Shown in pieces: positions 1 through 8,540 of a stretch of 64,000 nt of DNA. The translations under genes were made by a program, and so were the position numbers. This DNA comes from Glaciecola amylolytica. GTDB lineage: Bacteria > Bacteroidota > Bacteroidia > Flavobacteriales_D > Crocinitomicaceae. Below the pieces are notes generated by a model. It was not told where the DNA came from. It did not search any database and saw only the letters and a program-made list of their open reading frames with translations. The DNA lies in NCBI GenBank assembly GCA_003856375.1, contig CP034120.1, positions 1,364,001 to 1,428,000 on the forward strand, read 5' to 3'. The stretch's first letter is position 1. The number at the start of each line of letters is the position of its first letter.

Positions 1-1
1 C

Positions 2-1510
2 ATGTATAAACGCTTTGAGAAGTTTAAAAAGCAGTTTATCCGTGAGATCGTAGATGAAGATTTACAGCGTTTGACGCAGATTCCGATGATTCGTATCACC
101 CGTTTCGATTCCGACAAGGCAGATGAATTGATTGCCAAGCTGGAGGCTGAAATGGAAGAGGTTAAAAAGCATCTGGAAAACCTTGTTGAATACGCGATCG
201 AATATTACAAAAATCTGAAGAAACTTTTCGGAGCAGGAAAAGAGCGTAAAACAGAGATGAAAGTCTTTGATAACATCGCTGCAACGAAAGTAATTATTGC
301 GAATCGCAAATTATACGTAGATATCGACGAAGGATTCATTGGTTGGGGCTTGAAGAAAACCGAAGCGGTCAACGATTGTTCTGAAATTGATGATATCATT
401 GTTTTCTTCGATACAGGGAAATTCATTGTTACAAAAGTATCGGAGAAGAAATTTGTCGGGAAAGGAATTGTTCATGCCGATGTTTGGAAAAAAGGAGATA
501 AACGCACGATTTACCATGTAATGTATCAGGATGGAGCCGGTGGTGCTACCATGATGAAACGTTTCTTTGTGAATTCGGTGACGCGTGACACGGAATACGA
601 TCTGACCCGTGGAATCAAAGGTTCGAAACTGTTGTATTTCTCGGTTCATCCGAACGGAGAACGGGAAGTAGTAACGGTAATGCTTCGTCCACGACCGCAT
701 TTGAAGCGTTTGCGTTTTGATATCGACTTGGGAGATTTATTGATCAAGGGTCGTCAATCAGCCGGAAATCGTGTGACGAAAGAAATCGTTCAGAAGATTA
801 CTCAAAAAGAAGTGGGCGGATCGACTTTAGCTGCACGTAAGATTTGGTACGACACGGTTGTAGGCCGTTTAAATGACGAAGGAAGAGGAAAATTCCTGGG
901 TTCATTCAAAGGAGAAGACCGCATTTTGACCTTGTATAAAAATGGAGATTACAGATTGTCTACCTTCGATTTGGCAAACCACTTCGATGAAGATATGATT
1001 CACATTGAGAAATGGGTTCCGGACAGACCGATTTCAGCCGTTTATTACGACGGGGAGAAGGATTTGCATTATGTGAAACGCTTTGTGTGCGAAATCACCA
1101 CAGATAAGCGCGTGAGTTACATTTCGGAAACGGAAGGTTCTTATTTGGATTGCGTTTCAACGGCATTCAAACCGGTTGTCAGAATTGTATATAACAAATT
1201 GCTGAAGGAAACGAAAAATCTTCCGGATAATGAAGTTTTCCTCTCGGATTTCATTGATGTGAAAGGAATGAAGGCGCAAGGAAATCAGTTGACAAAACTG
1301 AAGGTTAAAGAAGTGGTTCTGACGCATGAAATTGAAGGTTCGGAACCGTGGCCGGATGAAGAGCCTTTGGAACTGGAAATTGAAAACCAGGATGACGAAG
1401 ATCTCAATGACGGAGATTCTGATGAAAACGGAGGAAATGGTAATCCGACGATTGAGTGGGATTTAACCAAAGATCCCGACGATCCGGATGATCAGCCGAA
1501 ATTGTTTTAA
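2..1510 (+). CDS. parC: DNA gyrase/topoisomerase IV subunit A, C-terminal part (5' cut by window)
   Basis: This is the last 502 residues of a type IIA topoisomerase A subunit. It carries the end of the coiled-coil/tower region (a charged helix around residues 40-80) and then a beta-rich DNA-wrapping C-terminal domain. The stretch TRDTEYDLTRG followed by GSKLLYFS is typical of the Bacteroidota gyrase/topo IV A paralogue. The tail (about residues 445-500) is very acidic (Asp, Glu, Asn), as often seen in this family. The family is about 850-900 residues long, so the ATG at position 2 is internal and the catalytic tyrosine lies outside the window. The protein breaks and rejoins DNA together with a ParE/GyrB subunit. 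Whether it is ParC or a second GyrA cannot be settled here. A terminator follows directly. Confidence 0.9.
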   Translation: MYKRFEKFKKQFIREIVDEDLQRLTQIPMIRITRFDSDKADELIAKLEAEMEEVKKHLENLVEYAIEYYKNLKKLFGAGKERKTEMKVFDNIAATKVIIANRKLYVDIDEGFIGWGLKKTEAVNDCSEIDDIIVFFDTGKFIVTKVSEKKFVGKGIVHADVWKKGDKRTIYHVMYQDGAGGATMMKRFFVNSVTRDTEYDLTRGIKGSKLLYFSVHPNGEREVVTVMLRPRPHLKRLRFDIDLGDLLIKGRQSAGNRVTKEIVQKITQKEVGGSTLAARKIWYDTVVGRLNDEGRGKFLGSFKGEDRILTLYKNGDYRLSTFDLANHFDEDMIHIEKWVPDRPISAVYYDGEKDLHYVKRFVCEITTDKRVSYISETEGSYLDCVSTAFKPVVRIVYNKLLKETKNLPDNEVFLSDFIDVKGMKAQGNQLTKLKVKEVVLTHEIEGSEPWPDEEPLELEIENQDDEDLNDGDSDENGGNGNPTIEWDLTKDPDDPDDQPKLF

Positions 1511-1520
1511 ATAGTAGAAG

Positions 1521-1546
1521 AGTCCTGATGAAAGTCAGGACTTTTT
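1521..1546 (+). terminator. Rho-independent terminator of the topoisomerase gene
   Basis: An 8-bp perfect stem AGTCCTGA/TCAGGACT with a 6-base loop is followed by TTTTT. It starts ten bases after the stop codon. Confidence 0.85.
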
Positions 1547-1615
1547 GTTTGTTATAGGCTGCTGAACGAAGTTGATGTTGGCTTGTGTCAAAATCAGAAT
1601 AATGCCGGATTCCTC

Positions 1616-1660
1616 TGATACCGGACTTCTAAGTGTTTTTAACGGTTACGAAACGGATAA
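1616..1660 (+). repeat. 45-bp dispersed repeat, copy 1
   Basis: One of four gap-free 45-bp copies (others at 27268, 27459 and 50851). All begin TGATA, share GTTTTTAACGGTTA in the middle and end AACGGATAA. This copy matches the one at 50851 at 43 of 45 positions. It is intergenic, between the topoisomerase terminator and the ATPase promoter. Its function is unknown. Confidence 0.85.
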
Positions 1661-1673
1661 AAATGCAATCAAA

Positions 1674-1753
1674 ATTATACCTTTTAGTATTATACCATTT
1701 AGTATTAAATATGAAAATTAATTGTACCTTAGAGTATAATTGAGTGCAATTAT
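1674..1753 (+). promoter_or_regulatory. Iterons and dyad upstream of the AAA+ ATPase
   Basis: Two adjacent 15-bp units, ATTATACCTTTTAGT (1674-1688) and ATTATACCATTTAGT (1689-1703), differ at one base. A diverged third unit, ATTGTACCTTAGAGT, lies at 1721-1735. Directly after it is the dyad ATAATTG-N4-CAATTAT (1736-1753), which overlaps the expected -33 region of the ATPase promoter. The layout suggests operator sites for an unknown regulator, possibly the ATPase itself. This is inference. Confidence 0.5.
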
Positions 1754-1768
1754 GTCGAAAAAAAATCG

Positions 1769-1776
1769 TATTTTTG
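1769..1776 (+). promoter_or_regulatory. -7 element of the AAA+ ATPase promoter
   Basis: TATTTTTG matches the Bacteroidota -7 consensus TAnnTTTG and lies 17 bases before the ATG. The -33 box is poor, which fits a regulated promoter. Confidence 0.6.
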
Positions 1777-1793
1777 ATTAAAATCTAATCACT

Positions 1794-2963
1794 ATGCAAG
1801 AAGTCTATTCCCCATTTGTTTTTGGGAACACAGTCAGTATTGAAGCTTATACCAACCGGGAGAGTGAAGCACATCGCCTGAGACAAAATCTTTTGGGTGG
1901 AATCAATACCATTCTGATTTCTCCCCGCCGCTGGGGGAAATCATCACTTGTCGAACGGGTCTTAATTGATATCAATAAATCGGAGAAAAAATGTAAAACT
2001 GTTCTGCTCGATTTGTTTACGGTAAACAACGAGGTGGAGTTTTTTGAGCTATTCACGCGGGAAGTGATCAAGGCAACTTCTACTAAATGGGAAGATTGGC
2101 TGCATGACACTAAAAACTTCCTTTCTAACATGGTTCCAACGGTTCATGTGGGAGTAAATCCTCATTTGGATTTCACAATCAAATACGAACATGAAAAAGT
2201 ACGCGAGTTTGCAGATGAGATTCTCAATCTTCCGGAACGGATTGCCAAGGAAAAAGGAATTCGTTTGGTGATTTGTCTTGACGAGTTTCAGAACCTCACG
2301 AATCTCTTGGAATATGAATCTCTGGAAAAGAAAATGCGTGCGATCTGGCAGCGGCAAAAACTGGTTTCCTATTGCTTGTTTGGAAGCAGAAGACATATGT
2401 TGGAAGAGATTTTCAATAATCCGTCCAAACCCTTTTATCGTTTTGGGGATTTGATGCTGTTGCCGAAGATTTCGGAAGATGCGTGGGTCAAATTCATTCA
2501 GGCCAGCTTTAAGAAAACCGGAAAACAGATTTCCAAAGAAATTGCGACGATTATTCCCCGTTTGATGAAAAATCACTCGTGGTACGTACAACAGCTTTCT
2601 CATTATGTCTGGAATCACAGCCGGCAGGAACCGGTCAACAAACAAACCATTCAAAATGCATTGACTGAATTGATCTTCGCGAATCAGCCTTTGTATCAGC
2701 GCGAGATTGAAGGAATGAGTTCCACACAGGTGAATTTGTTGAAAGCCATTTATCAAAAAGAGAAACAATTGACAGCTGCCGGAGTAATGCGTCAATACAG
2801 TTTGGGAACACCCCGAAATGTTTCCAAAAACCGTCTGGTTCTGGAAGGAAGGGATATGATCATCAAAGAAGAATCCGGTATTTATGAATTTCTGGATCCC
2901 GCTTTTGAATTGTGGCTCGGGAAACAGTATTTTCAGGTTCAATGGGTGGCAGCGATAGACTAG
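1794..2963 (+). CDS. AAA+ ATPase of the archaeal-type ATPase (PF01637-like) family
   Basis: A 389-residue cytoplasmic P-loop ATPase. The Walker A is atypical, ISPRRWGKSS at residues 42-51, with Arg-Arg-Trp instead of the usual small residues. Walker B is LVICLDEF at 158-165. A sensor-like segment follows (FGSRRHML near 196), and the C-terminus looks like a winged helix (about 305-370). This is the 'ATP-binding protein' family that is abundant and multi-copy in Bacteroidota. No cellular role is established, and DNA-related or defence roles are only guesses. It is monocistronic, with its own promoter, iterons and a dyad upstream. The start ATG at 1794 fits the promoter. Nearby genes are unrelated, so context does not help. 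Confidence 0.85.
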   Translation: MQEVYSPFVFGNTVSIEAYTNRESEAHRLRQNLLGGINTILISPRRWGKSSLVERVLIDINKSEKKCKTVLLDLFTVNNEVEFFELFTREVIKATSTKWEDWLHDTKNFLSNMVPTVHVGVNPHLDFTIKYEHEKVREFADEILNLPERIAKEKGIRLVICLDEFQNLTNLLEYESLEKKMRAIWQRQKLVSYCLFGSRRHMLEEIFNNPSKPFYRFGDLMLLPKISEDAWVKFIQASFKKTGKQISKEIATIIPRLMKNHSWYVQQLSHYVWNHSRQEPVNKQTIQNALTELIFANQPLYQREIEGMSSTQVNLLKAIYQKEKQLTAAGVMRQYSLGTPRNVSKNRLVLEGRDMIIKEESGIYEFLDPAFELWLGKQYFQVQWVAAID

Positions 2964-3050
2964 AAAGATTATTTCTGAAGCAATCGATTTTTTGGTAGAA
3001 AAGTGATAGTTGCGCGCGCATTAATATTACGATTTTCATAGAAATGACCC

Positions 3051-3073
3051 TTCTAGGGTTATAAACCCTAGAA
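3051..3073. terminator. Perfect 10-bp hairpin between convergent genes
   Basis: TTCTAGGGTT-ATA-AACCCTAGAA forms a perfect 10-bp stem with a 3-base loop. It lies 88 bases after the ATPase stop, with no T-run on the plus strand. It may act as a weak terminator or as an mRNA 3'-end stabiliser. Confidence 0.6.
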
Positions 3074-3074
3074 C

Positions 3075-3120
3075 GAAAAAAGGATGTTTACTTTTCTGGA
3101 TGCAACTAAACAACATCCTT
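3075..3120 (-). terminator. Terminator of the desaturase gene, overlapping its last codons
   Basis: On the minus strand AAGGATGTT (the final codons of the gene) pairs perfectly over 9 bp with AACATCCTT, followed by a run of T. Confidence 0.75.
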
Positions 3121-4191
3121 CTTACCCAAACGCTTCATGTGTCTGAAATGCGAAGCCAAAGCTTCACCTGTACTGGAATAAGAATAGTAAGTCACGCCGT
3201 ATTCTTCACAGGTTTTTGCTACGATTTTTTGAATTTCAGGATAATGAATATGCGAAATTCGAGGGAAAAGGTGGTGTTCAACCTGAAAGTTCAATCCGCC
3301 CACTAACCAGCTTACGACTTTGTTGTCTACTGCAAAATCACTCGTTGTTGCCAACTGATGAACAGCCCATTCGTTTTCAACCATCAAAGATTCATCTTCA
3401 GCGTGCTCAAACTCTACATTTTCAACAACGTGAGCTAATTGAAAAACAAAAGACATCGTCAATCCGAGCATCATATGCATCAACGTGAAGCCAAGAATCG
3501 TCCAGCCAATTCCCCAAACAAATGAAGGAAGCACTAAATACAACCCGAAGTAGATAATGCGCGTTGTCCAGAACATCAGGTGATCAACAGGCTTCATCTT
3601 ACCAACTTCAACATTGAAACGCGATCCTAAAATGTAATCTTCAAAATCCTTTACCAAAACCCAGTAAATAGTAGAGATTCCGTATAAAAAAGGCAAGTAG
3701 ATATGTTGAAAACGGTGAGCTTTATAACGTGGTTGAGTATCACTCATACGCAGAAACGGCGTTTTGGAGATATCGTCATCAATTCCATCAATGTTTGTGT
3801 ATGTGTGGTGAACCAAATTGTGCTTTTGACGCCACATAAACGCATCACTTCCCAATGCATTCATAGATAGGCCAAAGAAGTAATTCACATTTTTGTTTTT
3901 GGAAAAAGCATCGTGACAAGCGTCGTGCATGATATTGAATCCGACCAAAGCCTGAACGAAACCTAAGGAGGCAGATAACAACAAGGCCACATATCCCGGA
4001 ATTGGCAAAAGCATGATTGTAAGATAAATTGCGATGTATGTTGTAATGATAATGGTCGTCTTCAGATACAGTTTCCAGTTCCCCGAAGTTTCCAATTGAT
4101 TTTCATCAAAGTAGTTTTGAACAGATTTTCTCAATGTGGAGAAAAACTCACCCTGCGGTTTGGAAAATTGTACTTTTTTCAAGCGATTCAA
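3106..4191 (-). CDS. Membrane fatty acid desaturase (acyl-CoA/lipid type)
   Basis: A di-iron membrane desaturase that introduces a double bond into acyl chains, probably acting at the inner membrane. All three histidine boxes are present: HDACHD (residues 89-94), HNLVHH (124-129) and QVEHH (303-307). Hydrophobic segments lie at about 43-85 and 190-245. The length (361 residues) is normal for the DesA3/linoleoyl-CoA desaturase-like group. No ATG is available at the N-terminus: the frame opens with TTG at 4191, and a second TTG at 4182 would give MKKVQFSK, closer to what I recall of flavobacterial homologues. The true start is one of these two. It is divergent from rocD and shares the 4192-4439 intergenic region with it. 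Confidence 0.92.
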   Translation of the reverse strand: MNRLKKVQFSKPQGEFFSTLRKSVQNYFDENQLETSGNWKLYLKTTIIITTYIAIYLTIMLLPIPGYVALLLSASLGFVQALVGFNIMHDACHDAFSKNKNVNYFFGLSMNALGSDAFMWRQKHNLVHHTYTNIDGIDDDISKTPFLRMSDTQPRYKAHRFQHIYLPFLYGISTIYWVLVKDFEDYILGSRFNVEVGKMKPVDHLMFWTTRIIYFGLYLVLPSFVWGIGWTILGFTLMHMMLGLTMSFVFQLAHVVENVEFEHAEDESLMVENEWAVHQLATTSDFAVDNKVVSWLVGGLNFQVEHHLFPRISHIHYPEIQKIVAKTCEEYGVTYYSYSSTGEALASHFRHMKRLGKKDVV

Positions 4192-4311
4192 ATTTTATAG
4201 TTCTGCAAAGCTACGAAATAATTGTTTTTGATCCGGATTTATTAACGGATGAGTCAATGATTCCTAACGGATTGAAGACTTCCGGGGAAATACATTTTCA
4301 TACCCGATCGG

Positions 4312-4343
4312 TTTTTTAAAACATGAATATTTGTATATCTTTG
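4312..4343 (+). promoter_or_regulatory. rocD promoter
   Basis: The -7 box TATCTTTG at 4336-4343 matches TAnnTTTG exactly. A T-rich stretch (4312-4317) stands where the -33 box should be. The start would be near 4350, giving a leader of about 90 bases. Confidence 0.65.
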
Positions 4344-4412
4344 CAGCTCTCAGGGATGATTTCTCTCCTGCGACTGCAAATGAGGAAAGGATGATTGCTC
4401 TCCGTGACGAGT
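4343..4412 (+). promoter_or_regulatory. Structured leader of rocD with a tandem 15-base motif
   Basis: The leader holds GGATGATTTCTCTCC (4354-4368) and GGATGATTGCTCTCC (4389-4403), 35 bases apart and identical at 14 of 15 positions. Each can fold into a 5-bp stem with a bulged T and a 4-base loop. The first is also enclosed by CAGG/CCTG and GCAG/CTGC pairs. I do not recognise it as a named riboswitch. It could be a tandem ligand- or protein-binding element controlling ornithine aminotransferase. Confidence 0.5.
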
Positions 4413-4439
4413 AATAATAAGCTTTAAAAAAGTAATATT

Positions 4440-5681
4440 ATGGTAGCATTAGACAAATTGTCATCGGAAGAATTGATGCAGTTGGAAGACCGTTATGGAG
4501 CACACAATTATCATCCGCTTCCCGTTGTACTTTCAAAAGGAGAAGGTGTGTATGTTTGGGATGTGGAAGGCAAAAAGTATTTTGATTTCCTTTCTGCATA
4601 CTCTGCCGTAAATCAGGGGCACTGTCACCCGAAAATTGTAAAAGCATTAACAGATCAGGCTCAAACGCTGACTTTGACTTCAAGAGCATTTTACAATGAC
4701 ACATTGGGTGTTTACGAGAAATTTGTAACAGAATATTTTGGTTTCGACAAAGTGCTTCCGATGAATACCGGAGCTGAAGCGGTTGAAACAGCGATTAAAG
4801 TAGCCCGCAAATGGGGGTACGAGAAAAAAGGTGTGGCAGAGAATCAGGCACAGATCATTGTGTGTGAGCAAAACTTCCATGGAAGAACCACAACCATTAT
4901 CTCTTTTTCAAGCGATCCGGATGCAAATACAAACTTCGGACCTTTCACTCCAGGATTTATCCGCATTCCTTACAACGATTTGGATGCATTGGCAGAAGCA
5001 GCAAAACAACCGAACGTAATTGGGTTTTTAGTAGAGCCGATTCAGGGTGAAGCAGGTGTTTATGTTCCGAATGACGGATACTTAAGCGGAGCGAAAGCAA
5101 TTTGTGAAAAGAATGAAATCCTGTTTATCGCTGATGAGGTTCAGACAGGAATTGCACGTACCGGAAAATTATTGGCTGTTGATCATGAAAATGTAAAACC
5201 GGACATTTTGATTCTTGGAAAAGCAATTTCAGGAGGAGTTTATCCGGTATCGGCAGTCTTTGCCAATGACGAAATCATGATGGTGATTAAGCCCGGACAA
5301 CACGGATCTACTTTCGGAGGAAACCCCCTGGCAGCTAAAGTTGCAATTGCAGCTTTGGAAGTGGTGACAGAAGAAAAACTGGCGGAAAACTCAGAACGTT
5401 TAGGAAAATTGTTCCGCGAAAAAATGAATGAGATCATCGAAAAGACTGATCTGATCGTGAAGGTACGTGGAAAAGGACTGTTGAATGCAATTATTGTAAA
5501 CGATACAGAACAAAGTAAAACTGCCTGGAACCTGTGCGTAGAATTGAAAAACAACGGTTTGCTTGCTAAGCCGACTCACGGAAATATCATTCGTTTTGCT
5601 CCGCCGTTGGTGATGACGGAAGAGCAATTGCTTGAATGTGTGGCAATCATCGAAAAAACGATTCTGAAATTTAAGAAGTAA
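4440..5681 (+). CDS. rocD: Ornithine--oxo-acid transaminase
   Basis: A class III PLP aminotransferase that moves the delta-amino group of ornithine to 2-oxoglutarate, giving glutamate semialdehyde (arginine/ornithine breakdown to proline or glutamate). The PLP lysine is K261 in [10 protein letters not shown]232 in FIADEVQTG contacts the PLP ring nitrogen, and the [13 protein letters not shown] motif is at 108-120. The N-terminal [13 protein letters not shown] is typical of ornithine aminotransferase rather than of acetylornithine aminotransferase. Length 413 residues is standard. It is a single-gene unit with a promoter and a structured leader upstream and a terminator downstream. No other arginine-pathway gene is in the window. 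Confidence 0.93.
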   Translation: MVALDKLSSEELMQLEDRYGAHNYHPLPVVLSKGEGVYVWDVEGKKYFDFLSAYSAVNQGHCHPKIVKALTDQAQTLTLTSRAFYNDTLGVYEKFVTEYFGFDKVLPMNTGAEAVETAIKVARKWGYEKKGVAENQAQIIVCEQNFHGRTTTIISFSSDPDANTNFGPFTPGFIRIPYNDLDALAEAAKQPNVIGFLVEPIQGEAGVYVPNDGYLSGAKAICEKNEILFIADEVQTGIARTGKLLAVDHENVKPDILILGKAISGGVYPVSAVFANDEIMMVIKPGQHGSTFGGNPLAAKVAIAALEVVTEEKLAENSERLGKLFREKMNEIIEKTDLIVKVRGKGLLNAIIVNDTEQSKTAWNLCVELKNNGLLAKPTHGNIIRFAPPLVMTEEQLLECVAIIEKTILKFKK

Positions 5682-5726
5682 GATTCTAAAAAATACAGGC
5701 GATATTTCGCCATGAATAAACGATCG

Positions 5727-5757
5727 AATCCCTTGTACTCCGTGCAGGGGATTTTTA
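5727..5757 (+). terminator. Terminator of rocD
   Basis: AATCCC/GGGATT with an extended inner stem is followed by TTTTTATTT. It runs into the stop codon of the convergent hydrolase gene. Confidence 0.7.
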
Positions 5758-6705
5758 TTTTCCGGAACAACGCTCGTTCAACCAGTTTTGAATATCCTGA
5801 AAAACCTGATGTTTCACCTCTTCATTCAGAATTTCATGCCTCATTTGAGGATACAGAATCAGATTGGTGTTGGAAAAACCTTCTTTTTTCATACGGGTAA
5901 CCGTTTCTGCTACTCCTTTTCCAAAATCACCGATAGGATCTTCGGCGCCGCTGACGAACAGAAACGGAAGATCTTTGGAGATGTTACTTGCCCAATCATT
6001 TCTGGTTGACTTGACGTTTAACGTCAGTAAGGTGTGAAATGCGTTGTTGGTAAATGGAATGCCGCAAAGTTCATCCTCCAAAAAAGCAGCTCGGTTGGCT
6101 TTATTCACACTCAGCCAGCTTGTATCAGCTGCATCTTCATCACCTTTGAAGCGTTTATTATTCATATTATTGAAAAACTGGTTCAGCGCTTTGCTTCTTC
6201 TTTTTGGTGCCAGTATATTTAGAATGGAAAGTACAAATTTGGCTATCGGAGCGATGAATTGTTTTCCGCCGGTTCCCACGATAACAGCTCCGTTAAACCG
6301 ATGATGAGCTTGTTGGAGCAAACACCGCGTGATGAAAGATCCCATGGAATGTCCGAGAACAAAATGTGGAACGCCCGGGAAGTTCTGTTCCAGGAATTCG
6401 GCCATTTTCTCAGCATCATCAACCACGCGTTTAGCAGCATCATTCGAATGAAAATAACCCAGATGAGCTTTTGAAGCAGCTGTTTTCCCGTGTCCTGCAT
6501 GATCGTAAGTCAAAACGGCATACCCGCTTTCAGAAAGAAAACGCGCAAATTCAGTATAGCGTCCGCTGTGTTCCTGCATTCCGTGTAAGACGAGAACAGT
6601 GGCTTTTACAGGCTTTTCATCTTCCCGGAAAAGATTGTAAAAGATGGCTTGTTCTGTTCCGGAATCGGGTGTTTTAGCTGTGAAACCAGTTGTGTGTTTG
6701 ATCAT
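5755..6705 (-). CDS. Alpha/beta hydrolase, monoacylglycerol lipase-like
   Basis: A 316-residue cytoplasmic serine hydrolase of the Hydrolase_4 (lysophospholipase/monoacylglycerol lipase) type. Visible parts are the oxyanion strand LVLHGMQEHSGRY (38-50), YDHAGHGKT (67-74), the nucleophile elbow GHSMGS with Ser120, the acid in SGAEDPIGDFG and the late His in MRHE near residue 290. It probably releases fatty acids from monoglycerides or lysolipids. There is no signal peptide. The ATG at 6705 is the only reasonable start. Confidence 0.87.
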   Translation of the reverse strand: MIKHTTGFTAKTPDSGTEQAIFYNLFREDEKPVKATVLVLHGMQEHSGRYTEFARFLSESGYAVLTYDHAGHGKTAASKAHLGYFHSNDAAKRVVDDAEKMAEFLEQNFPGVPHFVLGHSMGSFITRCLLQQAHHRFNGAVIVGTGGKQFIAPIAKFVLSILNILAPKRRSKALNQFFNNMNNKRFKGDEDAADTSWLSVNKANRAAFLEDELCGIPFTNNAFHTLLTLNVKSTRNDWASNISKDLPFLFVSGAEDPIGDFGKGVAETVTRMKKEGFSNTNLILYPQMRHEILNEEVKHQVFQDIQNWLNERCSGK

Positions 6706-6909
6706 TCTGCTTTTTTTTTGTGACGGACATGGTCTAAAAGTTAAGGAATATAGTGATAAGATTTGTACGAAGGCAGAGGCATCTTACAAATTGACGGATG
6801 GTTTTTCCTGCAGTTACACAAAATTAATACTCAGATTGCTTAAAAATTAGTTGAATTTTCAGGAGATTTTTTTTGACTCTGCTTATCTTCGGCGAAAAAA
6901 AATACCTAT

Positions 6910-7422
6910 ATGCTATTAATTGTTATACCGGCAGTTATCGTTCTGATCTTTGTTATTGCAGTGATCGTCATTAAGAACGGACTTATTGCCAAAGAAAATC
7001 AGGTTGAAAATGCTTTTGCATCCGTAGATGTGATGTTGAAGAAACGTTTCGATCTGATTCCTCAATTAACCTCTTGCGTCAGCGGATACATGACTCATGA
7101 AAAAGATTTGCTGGAAAAACTAACGGCTTTGCGTTCCGGTTCGAGAGATACGGAAGCTTTGGCGCAAGGAAATCATGATCTGCAAAATCAATTCAGCCAA
7201 TTTTTAATCAAAGCGGAAGCTTACCCGGATTTGAAAGCAAGCGAGCAGTTTATGATGCTTCAAAGAAGTATGAACGAAATGGAAGAGCAATTATCTGCAG
7301 CCAGAAGAACATACAACATGTCGATTGAAATCTTTAATAATGCGGTTCTTCAGTTTCCTTCGTCTGTGATTGCAAGACGAAACAGAATGGAAAAGAAGGA
7401 ATATTTGAAATTCAACGATTAA
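6910..7422 (+). CDS. LemA family protein
   Basis: 170 residues. One N-terminal membrane helix (about 2-23), then the LemA helical bundle with the hallmark NAFASVDVMLKKRFDLIPQL (39-58) and a C-terminal YNMSIEIFNN-like motif. LemA proteins sit in the membrane with the helical domain in the periplasm, and their function is poorly known. The next gene follows after 4 bases and encodes a DUF3137 protein, a recurrent LemA partner, so the two form an operon. Confidence 0.9.
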   Translation: MLLIVIPAVIVLIFVIAVIVIKNGLIAKENQVENAFASVDVMLKKRFDLIPQLTSCVSGYMTHEKDLLEKLTALRSGSRDTEALAQGNHDLQNQFSQFLIKAEAYPDLKASEQFMMLQRSMNEMEEQLSAARRTYNMSIEIFNNAVLQFPSSVIARRNRMEKKEYLKFND

Positions 7423-7426
7423 GAAG

Positions 7427-8410
7427 ATGGAAGGAATGGATTTTGCACAATTGCAGGCAACGATGATTGCCGGCGATCTGGGAGTTCTTGAAACGGAAAG
7501 AAAAGCATTCATCAAAAAATTCTGGAAACGGTTTTTCATTTGTTTGGCAATTCTGGTTGCAACGGTCGTTTTGATGGGATCGATCAATATGAAAGGATTC
7601 GGTTCGGCATTTATTGTTGGCGGATTGATTCTAATCGCTTCGGCAATTTTTCTGGGAATCAGCTACAATCGCTTCTACAAGCATTTCAAAGCACAGTTTA
7701 AAGGAAAAGTAATTCCTACGGTGGTGAAATTTGTAGATGAGAGATTGGTTTACGAACCTTCGAGAAGTTTGATTGATCAATACACGGAAAGTAAAATCTT
7801 TTCTCAGCGTTATGATCGCTACAAAGCCGAAGACACGATTTCGGGAGCCTTTGATTCGACTGATTTTTCCTTCGGGGAAATTCATACGGAATACAAAACG
7901 GTAAGTACGGATAAGAACGGAAATCGCAGGGAAAGCTGGCATACGATCTTCAAAGGAATGTTTTTTGTGAGTGAATTTCACAAGAATTTTCACGGAGAAA
8001 CCATTATCGACGCCGATTACATGGAGCGTTATTTAGGGAAACTCGGTCGGAAATTGCAGCAATGGAATCCAAGTCGTGCGGGAAATCTGGTAAAACTGGA
8101 AAACCCTGAATTTGAGAAGAAGTTTGCGGTTTATAGTACGGACGAACAGGAATGCCGTTATATTCTGAGTCTTTCCATGATGGAACGGCTTCTGGAAATG
8201 AGTAAGAAGATTAATTTCCGGATTTCGATCTCATTCCGCAATAATCAGGTTTATCTGGCCGTTTTCAATAACATGGATTTGTTCGAGCCTTCTGTTTTCG
8301 GAAGCTTGCTGAAAGAAGAAGACTATAAAATCATTATTTCAATGTTGAAGTTAATGACCGGAGTGATCGAAGATTTGAATTTGAACACGCGAATCTGGAC
8401 AAAAGAATAA
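7427..8410 (+). CDS. DUF3137 domain membrane protein (LemA partner)
   Basis: 327 residues with two membrane helices (about 32-50 and 58-76), then a soluble domain with the TDFSFGEIHTEYKT and KGMFFVSEFHKNFHG segments typical of DUF3137. Function unknown. The close link to lemA (4-base gap) suggests a joint membrane complex. A second Met three codons in could also be the start. Confidence 0.85.
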   Translation: MEGMDFAQLQATMIAGDLGVLETERKAFIKKFWKRFFICLAILVATVVLMGSINMKGFGSAFIVGGLILIASAIFLGISYNRFYKHFKAQFKGKVIPTVVKFVDERLVYEPSRSLIDQYTESKIFSQRYDRYKAEDTISGAFDSTDFSFGEIHTEYKTVSTDKNGNRRESWHTIFKGMFFVSEFHKNFHGETIIDADYMERYLGKLGRKLQQWNPSRAGNLVKLENPEFEKKFAVYSTDEQECRYILSLSMMERLLEMSKKINFRISISFRNNQVYLAVFNNMDLFEPSVFGSLLKEEDYKIIISMLKLMTGVIEDLNLNTRIWTKE

Positions 8411-8434
8411 TCGATTTAGTAGTCTGATTCAGGC

Positions 8435-8466
8435 TTCCCCCTTTGGAGGGGATTGAGGGGGGGAGG
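8435..8466. repeat. C/G-rich extragenic palindrome
   Basis: TTCCCCCTTTGGAGGGGA followed by a G-rich arm. CCCC/GGGG can pair around TTTGGA, with a second G-run as an alternative partner. I recall similar TCCCCCTTTGGAGGGGG elements scattered in many Bacteroidota genomes. It may serve as the 3' hairpin of the LemA operon. Confidence 0.6.
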
Positions 8467-8540
8467 ATATTTAAGTCTTCGTTTTCCGACTTGAATTCAT
8501 CGCATATAACTATATTTGAACACATAAAAATTGAATCAAT

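Noticed and set aside
2-4. ATG at the left edge as start of the topoisomerase gene
   Set aside because: The family is about 850-900 residues long and the catalytic part is missing, so the gene begins outside the window.
2049-2942. 297-codon open frame antisense to the AAA+ ATPase
   Set aside because: It mirrors the coding strand, has no family features and lacks a promoter. The plus-strand ATPase has clear motifs.
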